A DNA stretch of 64,000 nt from Ktedonospora formicarum (GCF_016587355.1 NZ_BNJF01000003.1:806001-870000); one strand, 5' to 3'; numbered from the stretch's first letter, positions 8,318 through 17,462 are shown. Notes: generated from the letters alone by a model not told the origin. A program made the numbers and translations.

Positions 8318-8764
8318 TTAGTTCGCGCCCGTGGCGGTTGGGTCATAATACTCTCTAGGCAGGACGGAAGCGATGGACTTCACCATTTTCTCTTTCAGAA
8401 GTCCGCCAACCTGTAGAGGGCGCAGGTAGTTCGTCACCTCATGAATCAAGCCATCTTCCCCTTCCGTAATGACTATTGATCCTTCAAGCGGAAAATCGCG
8501 ACCGTCCGGTCCCGTGAATGTCGCTTCCCACAGGAAGAGGGTTGAGCCTTGATTGTCTTCCAGCTGATGCGTATATTTGATATTCGCGGGAATCGTATAT
8601 ACGTCGCTCAGGAGACGCTGGGTGACCTCTTTGTTGCCACGCAGTGACTTCATCAGGAAAGGGCCGTTAAAGACGACATCTGACGCAAGAAGGGCCGCGA
8701 ACTCAGGCGAATTGATTCCGCTTTCCCCCTGCTCGGTAAGTACAGCAAAACGATGGTATGCCAT
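8318..8764 (-). CDS. NTF2/SnoaL-like protein (paralogue 2)
   Basis: A 148-residue protein closely related to the one at 7205-7699 (shared TEQGESG opening and LRPLQV near the C-terminus). A strong AAGGAGG 8-9 nt before the ATG at 8764 sets the start; the longer frame to 8884 is not needed. The three genes 8764 to 7205 form a small minus-strand group. Function unknown. Confidence 0.75.
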   Translation of the reverse strand: MAYHRFAVLTEQGESGINSPEFAALLASDVVFNGPFLMKSLRGNKEVTQRLLSDVYTIPANIKYTHQLEDNQGSTLFLWEATFTGPDGRDFPLEGSIVITEGEDGLIHEVTNYLRPLQVGGLLKEKMVKSIASVLPREYYDPTATGAN

Positions 8765-8973
8765 TCCAAAACCTCCTTGAATGCCGAGGGAAGAGCTGAA
8801 CAATAGCACCTCTGGCGAGTGTGCCACTCTTCTCTCGCTACTAGAACATATCCAGAGCGTCTGGCTGATAATTTGAAATCGCATGAAGGATGTCGGCCTT
8901 CGCTTCCCATCGCTTCACACGCCTTTTATCAGCCTTTATCAATAAGTGTAGTAATTTCTCCTTAAACTAGCAT

Positions 8974-9034
8974 CCTCAATCCTGATGATTTCTCGACAAG
9001 AGTTTCTTTTTCGCTGTAATCCTCAGGATTGAGG
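8974..9034. repeat. 12-bp inverted repeat in a 347-bp gap
   Basis: CCTCAATCCTGA (8974-8985) and TCAGGATTGAGG (9023-9034) are perfect reverse complements separated by 37 nt. They lie between the hypothetical gene ending at 9112 and the NTF2-like start at 8764, so they could be paired operator half-sites or a weak terminator. Nothing else is seen in 8765-9111. Confidence 0.5.
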
Positions 9035-9111
9035 ACCCATATTCATCCCCCAGAAACGCGACCTACACCATATAAGCGTTACACTGACGCTCACGCCGTC
9101 CCTCCCAGGGA

Positions 9112-9468
9112 TCAGGCGATCCCTGGGAAGTTGTAAGCGTTCCAGCCCCAACGCTGATGAATAACTTCTTCCCACTTCTGAAGCTCTCGCTCCCAGTATT
9201 CATCATGGTCATCATGTGATCGCCTTGTGGCGAGCGGGAAAGAGGGATCTTCAAGTTCAATGCACACCTGCGCGAGATCTTTCTCATCAAATGTCAGGCG
9301 TTGCTGGCTCCCCGCGCTATCAATTTCTACATCCTGGTACTGGCGGGCAATACGGTTCAATTGCTCCAAGGTGAGCGTGCTTTGCTCATAGAGATCCAAA
9401 ACGGTCTTCTCAAAAGTTGCGTAGGCTTCGCGTTTTCTTTGTGCTCTCGACGACTCTTGTTTGCTCAT
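9112..9468 (-). CDS. hypothetical protein, 118 aa
   Basis: Starts at 9468 with CAGGAGG 8 nt upstream; the frame continues 40 codons further back but only through the two repeat units, which are not coding. The protein opens with a basic helix (MSKQESSRAQRKREAYATF) and an acidic helical middle, and ends with an aromatic segment (QKWEEVIHQRWGWNAYNFPG). I do not recognise the family. It lies downstream of accA on the same strand. Confidence 0.6.
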   Translation of the reverse strand: MSKQESSRAQRKREAYATFEKTVLDLYEQSTLTLEQLNRIARQYQDVEIDSAGSQQRLTFDEKDLAQVCIELEDPSFPLATRRSHDDHDEYWERELQKWEEVIHQRWGWNAYNFPGIA

Positions 9469-9505
9469 ATTGTCCTCCTGCTCTTGAAAATTTTGCCCTC
9501 TAAAT

Positions 9506-9630
9506 GCATTCGCCAACGCCGCCTCCTCGGCGGCTACCGCTTCGCGCTCAGGCGAATGTTCGGAGTGTCCTCTAAATGCATTCGCCAACGCCGCCTCCTC
9601 GGCGGCTACCGCTTCGCGCTCAGGCGAATG
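9506..9630 (-). repeat. two tandem 72-bp repeats with hairpin (family 2, short form)
   Basis: GCATTCGCC...GGCGAATG occurs at 9506-9558 and again at 9578-9630, 72 bp apart and almost identical including the flanking CTCTAAAT and TTCGGAGTG. Each unit folds into a hairpin with GGCGGC/GCCGCC inside. The ends match the 135-bp repeats at 2327, 19321 and 22549, of which these are shortened forms. They sit directly 5' of the 118-aa gene. Confidence 0.8.
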
Positions 9631-9639
9631 TTCGGAGTG

Positions 9640-10674
9640 CTAGGTGTCCTCACGACCAGTGCTTGCTACGAAGTGTCGCTCAAAATTCAAGATTGTGCCC
9701 TTCTGCTGCGCGGAATTATGGCGCTGAAAATTGCCAATCGAGCGAAACTTCTGATAGCGCATTTCTAACAATTCCTCGATGGAATACTTTTTTATGTCCG
9801 CCATGTGTTCTTTCAAAGCGGTCTTTAAGAAACTGGCGGTCAGCACAGGATTACGATGCGCGCCCCCCACAGGCTCCGGTACGAGACCATCAATGATCCC
9901 GGTCGCGATGATCTCGCGGGCACTGATCCGCATGGCCTCGGCGGCCTGAGGCGCGAAGGATGTTTCACGCCAGAGTATGGAGGCCGCGGCCTCTGGAGAG
10001 GCTACTGTATAAATACTATATGAGAGCATCAAAAGTCGGTCCGCGACGCTGATACCAAGCGCGCCGCCGCTGCCTCCTTCGCCGATAACCACCGCGATTA
10101 TCGGCACTGGTAGGCGAGCCATCAAGGTGAGATTGGCGGCAATGGCTTCGGCCTGGCCTCGCTCTTCATCCGCCAGGCCAGGAAAGGCACCTGGCGTATC
10201 AATAAAACAGATGAGCGGAAATTTGAACTTCCCTGCCATTTGCATGAGGCGATAGGCCTTACGGTAGCCCTCTGGATGAGGCATGCCAAAGTTGTGGAGC
10301 TGTTGCTCCTTTGGTCCGCGACCCTTCTGGTGACCCAGCACGATGACGGTTTCAGCATTAAACGTGGCTAGCCCACCAATCAAGGCAGCGTCATCGCCAA
10401 AGGCGCGATCACCATGCAGCTCCATAAAATCGTCAAAGATCAGGTGAATGTAATCAGCGGCGTGCGGACGGGCTTTGTGCCGTGCCACCTGGACGGTCTC
10501 CCACGTACTCAGGTTGGCATAGATCTCCTGCAAGCGTGAGGATAGTTCTTCACGCGCCTCCTGAAGCTTTGTAGGATTCCCTGGCTCGCCTTTCTCCTTT
10601 TGCATAAGGCGGATTTTTTTCGCCAGTTCCATCAATGGCTTCTCAAATTCGAGATCGAATTCTAATGCTTCCAT
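9640..10674 (-). CDS. accA: acetyl-CoA carboxylase carboxyltransferase subunit alpha
   Basis: A 344-residue AccA. It begins with the helical LEFDLEFEKPLMELAKKI segment, then shows HGDRAFGDDAALIGGLATF, the FGMPHPEGYRKAYRLMQMA segment, the CoA-binding FIDTPGAFPGLADEERGQAEAIAANL, and the oxyanion-forming IGEGGSGGALGI. With AccD it moves the carboxyl group from carboxybiotin to acetyl-CoA, giving malonyl-CoA for fatty acid and polyketide synthesis. It follows accD on the same strand with a 58-bp gap. It is slightly longer at the C-terminus than usual. The biotin carboxylase and carrier protein are not in the window, so these may be a second copy serving the nearby PKS (inference). Confidence 0.95.
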   Translation of the reverse strand: MEALEFDLEFEKPLMELAKKIRLMQKEKGEPGNPTKLQEAREELSSRLQEIYANLSTWETVQVARHKARPHAADYIHLIFDDFMELHGDRAFGDDAALIGGLATFNAETVIVLGHQKGRGPKEQQLHNFGMPHPEGYRKAYRLMQMAGKFKFPLICFIDTPGAFPGLADEERGQAEAIAANLTLMARLPVPIIAVVIGEGGSGGALGISVADRLLMLSYSIYTVASPEAAASILWRETSFAPQAAEAMRISAREIIATGIIDGLVPEPVGGAHRNPVLTASFLKTALKEHMADIKKYSIEELLEMRYQKFRSIGNFQRHNSAQQKGTILNFERHFVASTGREDT

Positions 10675-10732
10675 AAGGCCCTTCTTTTCTCATTGGCGCG
10701 GTGTGCCTGCTCGCTCCGTTGCGATTGAGTTT

Positions 10733-11638
10733 TTATGCATACACTTCGTGTTCAAGCGATGGTGAACCGCCCTTCTCTTTAGTTGCTGGCAATGAGCCAG
10801 CCCGGTCATAGAAGCGTAACAATCGCGCAAGAGTGCACCGCAAATCCTGGCGCTGGACGATAAAATCAAGCATGCCATGTTGGAGCAAGAACTCGGCTGT
10901 TACCGCTCCATCTGGCAATTTTTCATGCATAAACTGCTCAATTACTCGCGGACCGGCGAAGCAGATCAATCCGCCCGGTTCCGCTAAAATGACGTCACCA
11001 AGCATCGCGAAGCTCGCGGTGACGCCTCCTGTGGTGGGGTTGGTAAGTAGGCTGAAGTATGGCAAACCCAGTTCGCTTAATTTCGCCAGGGCCGCCGAGG
11101 TTTTCGCCATCTGCATCAGCGAGTAGAGACCTTCTTGCATACGCGCGCCGCCGGACGCGGAGACAATGAGCAAAGGCAGGCGGCGCGCTATCGCTAGTTC
11201 GATGGCGCGAGTGAGCTTTTCCCCCACGACAGTTCCCATGCTCCCACCAATGAAGTTGAAGTCCATAACTCCAAGCGCAAGAGGCATTCTTTCAATAGTC
11301 GCGTAACCAGTGACGACGGCATCTTTGATGCCCGTCTTGTGGCGCTCTTGCGTGAGTTTCTCCCTATATACCTGCGACTGGTTGCCGAAAGCGAGCGGGT
11401 CTTCGGAGGTCAATCCTTTATCTATTTCAACAAAGCTATTCGTGTCTACCAGAATTTCAAGGCGTTCATACGCGCCCAGATGAAAATAATACTGGCATTC
11501 AGGGCAGATCTTGTGGTTTTCCCTGCAATCTCTCTCCAGAAGTATTTCCTTGCACCGTGGGCACTTTATCACGATATCTTTAGGTAGTTTGCGGAGAGAT
11601 GGTGTTGAGATCTTTACACTAGGAGTCATGGAAAACAT
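10733..11638 (-). CDS. accD: acetyl-CoA carboxylase carboxyltransferase subunit beta
   Basis: About 301 residues. An N-terminal zinc ribbon (CPRC...CPEC, with the first pair in IKCPRCKEILLE and the second in ICPECQYYFHL) precedes the crotonase-like core with PLALGVMDFNFIGGSMGTVVGEK and the SASGGARMQEGLYSLMQMAKTSAAL motif typical of AccD. It forms the carboxyltransferase heterotetramer with AccA, encoded next. Start choice is uncertain: ATG at 11638 has AAAGGAG about 14 nt upstream, and a GTG at 11677 is in frame. Its leader carries hairpin repeat copy 3. Confidence 0.94.
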   Translation of the reverse strand: MFSMTPSVKISTPSLRKLPKDIVIKCPRCKEILLERDCRENHKICPECQYYFHLGAYERLEILVDTNSFVEIDKGLTSEDPLAFGNQSQVYREKLTQERHKTGIKDAVVTGYATIERMPLALGVMDFNFIGGSMGTVVGEKLTRAIELAIARRLPLLIVSASGGARMQEGLYSLMQMAKTSAALAKLSELGLPYFSLLTNPTTGGVTASFAMLGDVILAEPGGLICFAGPRVIEQFMHEKLPDGAVTAEFLLQHGMLDFIVQRQDLRCTLARLLRFYDRAGSLPATKEKGGSPSLEHEVYA

Positions 11639-11696
11639 GGGCTTTTTTGGCGCTCCTTTCGACTTCAGCTCTCTCACAACATTAAGACTTGTGCTC

Positions 11697-11762
11697 CTTG
11701 CCTGAAAACCTGGGCGCGTTAACAGCGCCGTGCCCTCGTATGAGGGTTGGTTTTCGCATAAG
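11697..11762 (-). repeat. leader hairpin repeat family 1, copy 3
   Basis: Read in the accD direction it runs from CTTATGCGAAAACC (11762-11749) to GGTTTTCAGGCAAG (11710-11697), with the inner hairpin CCCTCATACGAGGG. It ends just upstream of accD. It faces copy 4, and the two share an almost identical 30-bp core, so together they form a 200-bp inverted repeat. Confidence 0.7.
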
Positions 11763-11828
11763 ACTGTATTAGCAATTGTGCGAAAAGAAGCTTACCAGTC
11801 ACTTACCGTCGTTCTACATCAATAAGTT

Positions 11829-11894
11829 CTTATTCGAAAACCAACCCTCATACGAGGGCACGGCGCCGCTGGCGCGCTCAGGTTTCCGGATAAG
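11829..11894 (+). repeat. leader hairpin repeat family 1, copy 4
   Basis: CTTATTCGAAAACC (11829-11842) pairs with GGTTTCCGGATAAG (11881-11894); inside are CCCTCATACGAGGG and GGCGCC hairpins. AAGGAG follows at once (11892-11897). It points toward the DUF2975 gene, about 195 bp away. The gap 11678-12088 otherwise holds AT-rich promoter-like sequence and no gene that I can support. Confidence 0.7.
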
Positions 11895-12088
11895 GAGTAA
11901 AAGGCTTTTGTAGAAGGATCATATGAAGACAGAAGTGAAGCCAACGCCTGGCCTTCCCGAGGGATTCAACGATTGGGCTATCTTTTTGAAAATACGCAGT
12001 GAATTACCAAATAACGATAATAATATATTGATAAACAATAAATTATGTGCTAAAATATGGCTATCAAATACGAATTGAGGTGATAATT

Positions 12089-12565
12089 ATGAAACGAAGT
12101 TCGACATTCTTCTTGAAAGCTGTTCTTTTACTTATCGCAATCGGCGCACTTGCTGGCCTGATTTGGTTTCCTCAGACTGAAGGAAGAGCGACTAACCTAG
12201 ATCTCATCAGTATTTATACAGATCCATTTATTATCTATGGGTATGTAGCTTCGATTCCTTTTTTTGTTGGGTTGTATCAAGCATTCAAATTATTAAACCT
12301 CATTGATGCTGATAAGGCCTTTTCCCAAAGCGCTATTAATACACTCAAGAATATGAAATTTGCGTCTCTCAGTCTTATCGGTTTTATTGCATTAGCGGAG
12401 GTTTATATCCGTTTCTTTGCGCATGGTGATGATCCAGCAGGCCCAACGGCACTTGGAATGCTTGTATCTTTCGCAGCCCTTGTTATTGCAACTGCCGCTG
12501 CTGTTTTTCAAAGGCTTCTACAAAACGCGGTAGACATTAAATCAGAGAACGACTTAACAGTTTGA
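12089..12565 (+). CDS. DUF2975 family membrane protein
   Basis: A 158-residue protein with four predicted membrane segments (FFLKAVLLLIAIGALAGLIW; PFIIYGYVASIPFFVGLYQA; FASLSLIGFIALAEVYIRFF; LVSFAALVIATAAAVF). DUF2975 proteins are encoded next to small YozG-like XRE repressors, as here. GAGG 8 nt before the ATG at 12089 sets the start; a longer frame from 12047 lacks one. It has lower GC than its neighbours. Function in the family is unknown; it may be a sensor or modulator for the regulator downstream. Confidence 0.82.
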   Translation: MKRSSTFFLKAVLLLIAIGALAGLIWFPQTEGRATNLDLISIYTDPFIIYGYVASIPFFVGLYQAFKLLNLIDADKAFSQSAINTLKNMKFASLSLIGFIALAEVYIRFFAHGDDPAGPTALGMLVSFAALVIATAAAVFQRLLQNAVDIKSENDLTV

Positions 12566-12574
12566 GGCTACAGT

Positions 12575-12778
12575 ATGGCAATAATAATAAATATCGATGT
12601 AATGCTGGCTAAGCGAAAAATGAGTGTCACAGAACTTACCGAAAAGGTAGGTATAACCATGGCGAATCTTTCGATACTGAAGAATGGGAAGGCAAAAGCT
12701 ATCCGCTTTTCAACGTTGGAGGCGATTTGTAAAGCTTTAGATTGTCAACCTGGAGACATTCTGGAATATAAGAAATAG
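12575..12778 (+). CDS. small XRE/Cro-type repressor (YozG-like)
   Basis: A 67-residue, single helix-turn-helix protein (MSVTELTEKVGITMANLSILKNGKAKAI; then FSTLEAICKALDCQPGDILEY). It starts 9 bp after the DUF2975 stop with GAGG upstream, so the two are an operon. The IRFSTLEAICKALDCQPGD ending is characteristic of this Cro/C1 subgroup. Confidence 0.9.
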   Translation: MAIIINIDVMLAKRKMSVTELTEKVGITMANLSILKNGKAKAIRFSTLEAICKALDCQPGDILEYKK

Positions 12779-12831
12779 GGAGTATGCTGGCAAGGTCTAC
12801 TGGAGATAAAGAACGCCTAAGAAAGTCATTG

Positions 12832-12909
12832 TAGGAAGAGAACACCTGGGACACATCGAGGACGATCAGCAATGATCGTCCTCGATGTGTCCCAGGTGTT
12901 CTCTTCCTA
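12832..12909. repeat. perfect 35-bp inverted repeat, 6-nt loop
   Basis: The arm 12833-12867 (AGGAAGAGAACACCTGGG...) is the exact reverse complement of 12874-12908, with the 6-nt spacer AGCAAT; one more T-A pair extends it. It lies 54 bp after the XRE stop. It lacks a T-run, so it may be a terminator, a protein-binding site or the remains of a mobile element. The rest of 12779-13145 holds no visible gene. Confidence 0.85.
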
Positions 12910-13145
12910 TGGCAAAAATATGGATCTCCAACGGGAGACGTTCCCCAGATGGTATCAGGGCGCGACTTTTATGGGAAGTAACCTACAGGTAAGAGCGTCG
13001 CGCGAAGAGTATAGGAGGCATAATCCTCTTGCTAGATATTGTAATTGAAATGGAACCGATGAGAGAGTGTGTGAGAGGATTATGTCACATCTTGAATGCT
13101 TCTATTTAGAGCGAGAGCTACGTTACTTCTGTAATAGGGATCAGC

Positions 13146-13841
13146 ATGAAATTAGAAATTAAGGCACCGGAAGACACGTCGGCAAGCGAGCAAGCAGAAG
13201 ATAGAGCACCTATGTTCTTAGAGATTCCAGGTGGTACGTCCGCCGTTGCCAGAGGATTGTTCAAGCGCTTCGGGACCCTCTGGCTCCTGCGCAGTTCCGC
13301 TCAATCGCCCATCCTGGCAAGCTTTGGTTTTCTCAATGGTGGTGTAAGCATCGGGCTTATGGCTGTGCTGGCGGTCATTACACACTCTCCGTTTGTTTTC
13401 CCATCCCTGGGACCAACGGCGTTTCTCTTTTTCTATGCTCCGTTAACCCCCTCAGCCTCGCCCCGCAACACGATTCTTGGGCATGGTATCGGTGTGCTCG
13501 CTGGCTACTTTAGTCTTGTGGTCACGGGCCTGACTATGGCGGCACCAGCACTGTCTACAGGCGTCACCTGGTCGCGAGTCGTAGCCGCCGCGCTGTCACT
13601 TGGGATTACGGCGGGTTTGATGGCCTTATTCAAGGTTCCACATCCCCCGGCAGGCTCAACGACGCTCATCGTTTCATTAGGGCTCCTTACACAACCCTGG
13701 CAACTTCTAGTATTGATGGCGGCAGTTGTTCTGCTCACCTGTCAGGGCTTCATTATGAATCGGATCGCGGGTCTGGCGGTCCCGCTCTGGCATCCACGCC
13801 ATTCGCCATCCACAAACAACGCGGAGATAAGCGATTCATAG
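13146..13841 (+). CDS. HPP family integral membrane protein
   Basis: A 231-residue protein with a hydrophilic N-terminus of about 55 residues, then five to six membrane segments. The HPP-family marks are present: FPSLGPTAFLFF, the ASPRNTILGHGIGVLAG segment, and HPPAGSTTLI in the last third. HPP proteins are membrane proteins of which some plant and cyanobacterial members transport nitrite; no substrate can be inferred here. It converges on the large regulator gene across a shared hairpin. Confidence 0.88.
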   Translation: MKLEIKAPEDTSASEQAEDRAPMFLEIPGGTSAVARGLFKRFGTLWLLRSSAQSPILASFGFLNGGVSIGLMAVLAVITHSPFVFPSLGPTAFLFFYAPLTPSASPRNTILGHGIGVLAGYFSLVVTGLTMAAPALSTGVTWSRVVAAALSLGITAGLMALFKVPHPPAGSTTLIVSLGLLTQPWQLLVLMAAVVLLTCQGFIMNRIAGLAVPLWHPRHSPSTNNAEISDS

Positions 13842-13877
13842 TTTAGATGCCATATCACAAGGGAGAAGAGGAGGGCA

Positions 13878-13937
13878 AAGCAAGTGAGCGGTAGCATGGA
13901 GAGACCCGTTTCTTCCCATGCTACCGCTCACTTGCTT
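13878..13937. terminator. bidirectional hairpin between convergent genes
   Basis: The 22-bp arms 13878-13899 and 13916-13937 (AAGCAAGTGAGCGGTAGC and complement) are perfect, with a 16-nt loop. It lies between the HPP gene and the oppositely directed regulator, so it can stop transcription from both sides. Confidence 0.7.
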
Positions 13938-13964
13938 GATTATCATCTCTCGTCATTTTTAGGG

Positions 13965-16900
13965 CTAACCCATAAGACGCTGATAGAGGTTTTGAATGTT
14001 AGCGGGAGGGGCGGCCCCAAACTCTTGCTCCAGAGCATCCTTACAGCGTTGATACTGGCGCAGTGCGAGCCCGCGCTTTCCCTGACGAGCATAGCAACGC
14101 ATAAGGCCATAATGAGCCTCTTCCAGCCACTCATCGATGGCTAGCATATGCTGCCAGTGGATGATGCTCTCATCAAGCTCTTCAACCTGCCAGGCAAGCA
14201 ACGCAAGCTGCTGGCGCGCATCCAGATAAGCTCGACGCAACTCATCGCGACGAATCGTGGACCAATCGCTATAAAAAGGTTGAACATAATCGCCGCGATA
14301 GAGCTCAACCATACACGTGAAAGAGGCTTTCGCCTGGTCGTCGTCTTCCTCTTCGAGGGCTTGTTTGGCCTGTACCTGGGCATCCAGAAACGTTTCGACA
14401 TCGTACCATACCGACTTGCCATAGAGGGCTTCTGGTCTGAACATATAGGTGCCACCTTTGGCGACAATTGCCGCTTCTCCCCCTAGTGCCTGGCGCAAGT
14501 AGTAGATAGTGGAATAGAATGTGCGCGTCGTCTGCTCGTCTACGTCAGGCCACAGGGCGGTGATAATCACTTCTTTACGCATGGGGCGACCACAGTCAAG
14601 CAGGTAGAAGAAAAGCTCCATCGCGCGTGCCATGCGCCAACGAGTGATTGGCTCCTTGTTAATAGCAACCACAGGTTCGCCAAAGGCTGTAATCGTGAGT
14701 GCGCTTTGAGTTGGCGAACTACTGGATGTTATGGGGCCAGTCGTTTCAATAGCAGGAGTAACTAACGGCGCGGATTGCGTGGGCCGTTGCTTCTCCTGTA
14801 TAGAGTTTTGCTCCTCGTCTGTGGTAGTAATCTGACTGTCAGGGCTCAGGTGAAATAAGGCTTTCTCGCGCGCGAACTCGGGATTGGCGAAGGCTTTAGA
14901 TAAGCCTGGAAGGCGGCTTATTTCCTGTCGCGCCAGTTGTTCATAGCCTTCGCAAATGGTAATGATCCGCGCGGCTGCTTTCAGGCGCTCAATCGCGTCA
15001 GAGGTTTGGCCTTGCAAAATGTGGTAAGAAGCCAGGCAGAGAAGGGCGCGCAGATGTTCTTGCTTGAGTCCAACTGTACGCAGCGTGGCTTCACTCTCAA
15101 TCAGGTAGGGCCAGGCTTTGCTATAGTAGCCCTGATAGAGATAAATGGTCCCAAAAATCAAGTCGCGCAGGGCCTGTTCATACCCGATGGAGTTTCCGCT
15201 GGTAGTCTGAACTTCGGCTTCAGAAATGAGGATGAGGGCCGTCGCGGTATCGCCCATCGCCAGATAAATCATCGCCAGATCGCAGAGCGCATCATAAATG
15301 AGACCCTGGTCGCGAAGCTGTCGCGCCAGGGCTAGAGCCTCTTCAGTTGTTTCCAGGGCAGCCTCATAGCGCTCCTGGCGCTGGTAGAAGATCCCCAGGC
15401 AGTCGAGGACATACGCCTCACCCCGCAGGTAATGCAGTGGACCTCTCGCCAGGGTCAATGCCTGCTGAAAAATAGGCTCAGCTTCTTCGAAGGCTCCTTG
15501 CCGCACTTTGATATTCCCCAGGCGGACAAGATTATCGACTTTGCCTTCATCCTCCTCAAGCTTCTCCCAGCAGGCGATGGCGCGGCTCATATGATGCTCC
15601 GCCAGGGAGAAATTACCCTGGAGACAATATGCCCTGGCGAGCACACTATGCCCGCTAGCCGCCTCGCGCTGAATGGTATGTCTTCCCCAGAGTTGTAACG
15701 CCTTCTGGATGTGAGCGATCCCAGAGGCGAAATCGCCGAGCAGAATATGACCCACACCAAGCCGAGTCAGGGCTTCGGCTCTCAGTCGCACTTCGTCGAC
15801 TGGCAGGCTGGTCAGGACTTGCTGGCAGATATCCATGCTCTGGCTATATTCTCGCTGCCGAAATAAAATTTTGCTCCGCATAATGCTCGCCTCAGCCTGC
15901 AAGGTTGGAAGATTCTGGTTGTGGAGCGGGGAATTATGAGTCATCAAGGTCTGTATAGCGCTTTCGGCGCTTTCAACCAGGGGAAGAGCCGCGTAAATAT
16001 TACCTTGCCCAAGATAAATGTTCGCGCGAATCAGCAGCAGCTTTGGATACCGCTTCATTATGAATAGCGGAAAGGCATCGATCCAGCGTGCCACCGTTTC
16101 CATATTGCCCTGGCTCATCATCTGCTCAGAGGATGCAACAATCAGGCTGGCGGCGGTATCATTGACTTTTGCTTCCAGGGCATGGTAGATCGCCTGTTTA
16201 TAGTTATGAGCCCTGCTTAGCAGCTCAGCGGCTCGCTGGTGCAGGTAAAAAAAGCGCTCAGGAGTTTCGTGGCGTAACTCTTCAATGAAGAGCTTCCGCA
16301 GGACAGGGGCACAGATATACACGACATTCGGCCCTTCGCCGTTATGCGTGACAAATAGATTTTGCTGCTCCAAATATTGCAGGTGGTGGAGAGCTTCCGT
16401 GGGTGGGATGTCGAGAAGTTCCGCGCAGGTTGCCGGATGCATCTCTTGTAAGATACTGACCTCCTTGAGAAAGGCATAGGTATCCTCATGCTTTTGGAAG
16501 ACTTCATTGACGACATACGAAAAGAGATATTCTGAGGCTGCCTGATGCGTGGGTATATCCGTAAAAGGTGAAGTCATGAGGTTTTGTTGGAATTGCGAGA
16601 TATGGCTCAGGTGTGTGCCAAGCAAGATGCCAGCGACCCAGCCATTGAAGGCGAGAGCTAACTGGTTGGCTTCAGCATCCGAGAGCGGTTCCACGCCCTG
16701 CAACTGAGCCAATTGATGAATCTCCTGGGCGGTAAAGCGGAGCTGATCGACTCCAACCCCAAAAAGCATTTGCTTCGCGAGAAGCCAGGCAAAATTGAGA
16801 GCAGGAATGACACGGCTCTCGATGATGATAGTACACTGTGGCGGAAGCTTTTTGAGCAGTGAGCCTATCAGGTGGTTCATTTCCTCAAGGTCATTGATCT

Positions 16901-17366
16901 CCTGATAGTTACAGAGCAAGAGAGCGAAACGCTCAGGGATCTCAGCCTCTATCGCTGAGGCGAAGGCGTCAACGGTCCTCTCAAAATAGCCTGTTTTCCG
17001 GGACTCCAAAGAATTTTTATTGAGCAGGGAGTCCAAAGCGCTACCAAAATTGGGAAAGCATTGGCGAATACTGGCGAGAAGGACCGTAAGGAAGGTCATA
17101 CGATCCGCATCGGTATGATCGAGAATATACCAGCAACAAGGGAGCGTTGTTTGGTGAGCGAAGTCAGTCAATAGGGTTGTTTTACCATAACCGGCGGGAG
17201 CCTGGAGCAGAACCAATTTATAGGGGCGCAGGCGAACCTTTTTCTCCGTTCCCATCCCTGATTCTCCCAGCGCGTTGATGAGTTTTTGTACCAGCCCATC
17301 ACGATGCACATGGGTCGCGGTCAAGGGTGGACAAGTAATTTTCCTTTGATTAAGCAAATCGTTCAC
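13965..17366 (-). CDS. MalT/SARP-type regulator: NTPase, TPR and BTAD domains
   Basis: An 1133-residue regulator. Residues about 50-320 are a MalT-like STAND NTPase with P-loop QAPAGYGKTTLL and Walker B-like FALLLCNYQEI. The middle (about 390-830) is a TPR superhelix (repeats such as EALTRLGVGHILLGDF, VRLGNIKVRQGAFEEAEPIF). After a Ser/Thr/Pro-rich linker, the C-terminal 250 residues are a winged-helix plus bacterial transcriptional activator domain (LTITAFGEPVVAI, MELFFYLLDCGRPMRKEVIITALWPD, LRQALGG, YRGDYVQPFY). Such proteins bind a ligand or partner through the TPRs and switch on secondary metabolism genes. It starts with GTG at 17366, with AGGAAAGG upstream, just after leader hairpin copy 5. 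It may control the cluster at 19.7-47 kb. Confidence 0.88.
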   Translation of the reverse strand: MNDLLNQRKITCPPLTATHVHRDGLVQKLINALGESGMGTEKKVRLRPYKLVLLQAPAGYGKTTLLTDFAHQTTLPCCWYILDHTDADRMTFLTVLLASIRQCFPNFGSALDSLLNKNSLESRKTGYFERTVDAFASAIEAEIPERFALLLCNYQEINDLEEMNHLIGSLLKKLPPQCTIIIESRVIPALNFAWLLAKQMLFGVGVDQLRFTAQEIHQLAQLQGVEPLSDAEANQLALAFNGWVAGILLGTHLSHISQFQQNLMTSPFTDIPTHQAASEYLFSYVVNEVFQKHEDTYAFLKEVSILQEMHPATCAELLDIPPTEALHHLQYLEQQNLFVTHNGEGPNVVYICAPVLRKLFIEELRHETPERFFYLHQRAAELLSRAHNYKQAIYHALEAKVNDTAASLIVASSEQMMSQGNMETVARWIDAFPLFIMKRYPKLLLIRANIYLGQGNIYAALPLVESAESAIQTLMTHNSPLHNQNLPTLQAEASIMRSKILFRQREYSQSMDICQQVLTSLPVDEVRLRAEALTRLGVGHILLGDFASGIAHIQKALQLWGRHTIQREAASGHSVLARAYCLQGNFSLAEHHMSRAIACWEKLEEDEGKVDNLVRLGNIKVRQGAFEEAEPIFQQALTLARGPLHYLRGEAYVLDCLGIFYQRQERYEAALETTEEALALARQLRDQGLIYDALCDLAMIYLAMGDTATALILISEAEVQTTSGNSIGYEQALRDLIFGTIYLYQGYYSKAWPYLIESEATLRTVGLKQEHLRALLCLASYHILQGQTSDAIERLKAAARIITICEGYEQLARQEISRLPGLSKAFANPEFAREKALFHLSPDSQITTTDEEQNSIQEKQRPTQSAPLVTPAIETTGPITSSSSPTQSALTITAFGEPVVAINKEPITRWRMARAMELFFYLLDCGRPMRKEVIITALWPDVDEQTTRTFYSTIYYLRQALGGEAAIVAKGGTYMFRPEALYGKSVWYDVETFLDAQVQAKQALEEEDDDQAKASFTCMVELYRGDYVQPFYSDWSTIRRDELRRAYLDARQQLALLAWQVEELDESIIHWQHMLAIDEWLEEAHYGLMRCYARQGKRGLALRQYQRCKDALEQEFGAAPPANIQNLYQRLMG

Positions 17367-17389
17367 AAGTTGCTGCCTTTCCTGAGCTC

Positions 17390-17462
17390 CTTATCCAAAA
17401 ACCGGAACGCGTTTTTGTTGATACGACCTTCAACGCATCCTTCGCGGTGGTTTTCGCACAAG
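17390..17462 (-). repeat. leader hairpin repeat family 1, copy 5
   Basis: In the gene direction it runs from CTTGTGCGAAAACC (17462-17449) to GGTTTTTGGATAAG (17403-17390), then GAGCTCAGGAAAGG and the GTG start of the large regulator. The inner part differs from the other copies, with a separate AACGCGTT-centred hairpin. Confidence 0.65.

Noticed and set aside
9468..9588. Upstream extension of the 118-aa protein
   Set aside because: The added 40 codons lie in the tandem palindromic repeats, and a strong ribosome binding site precedes the ATG at 9468.
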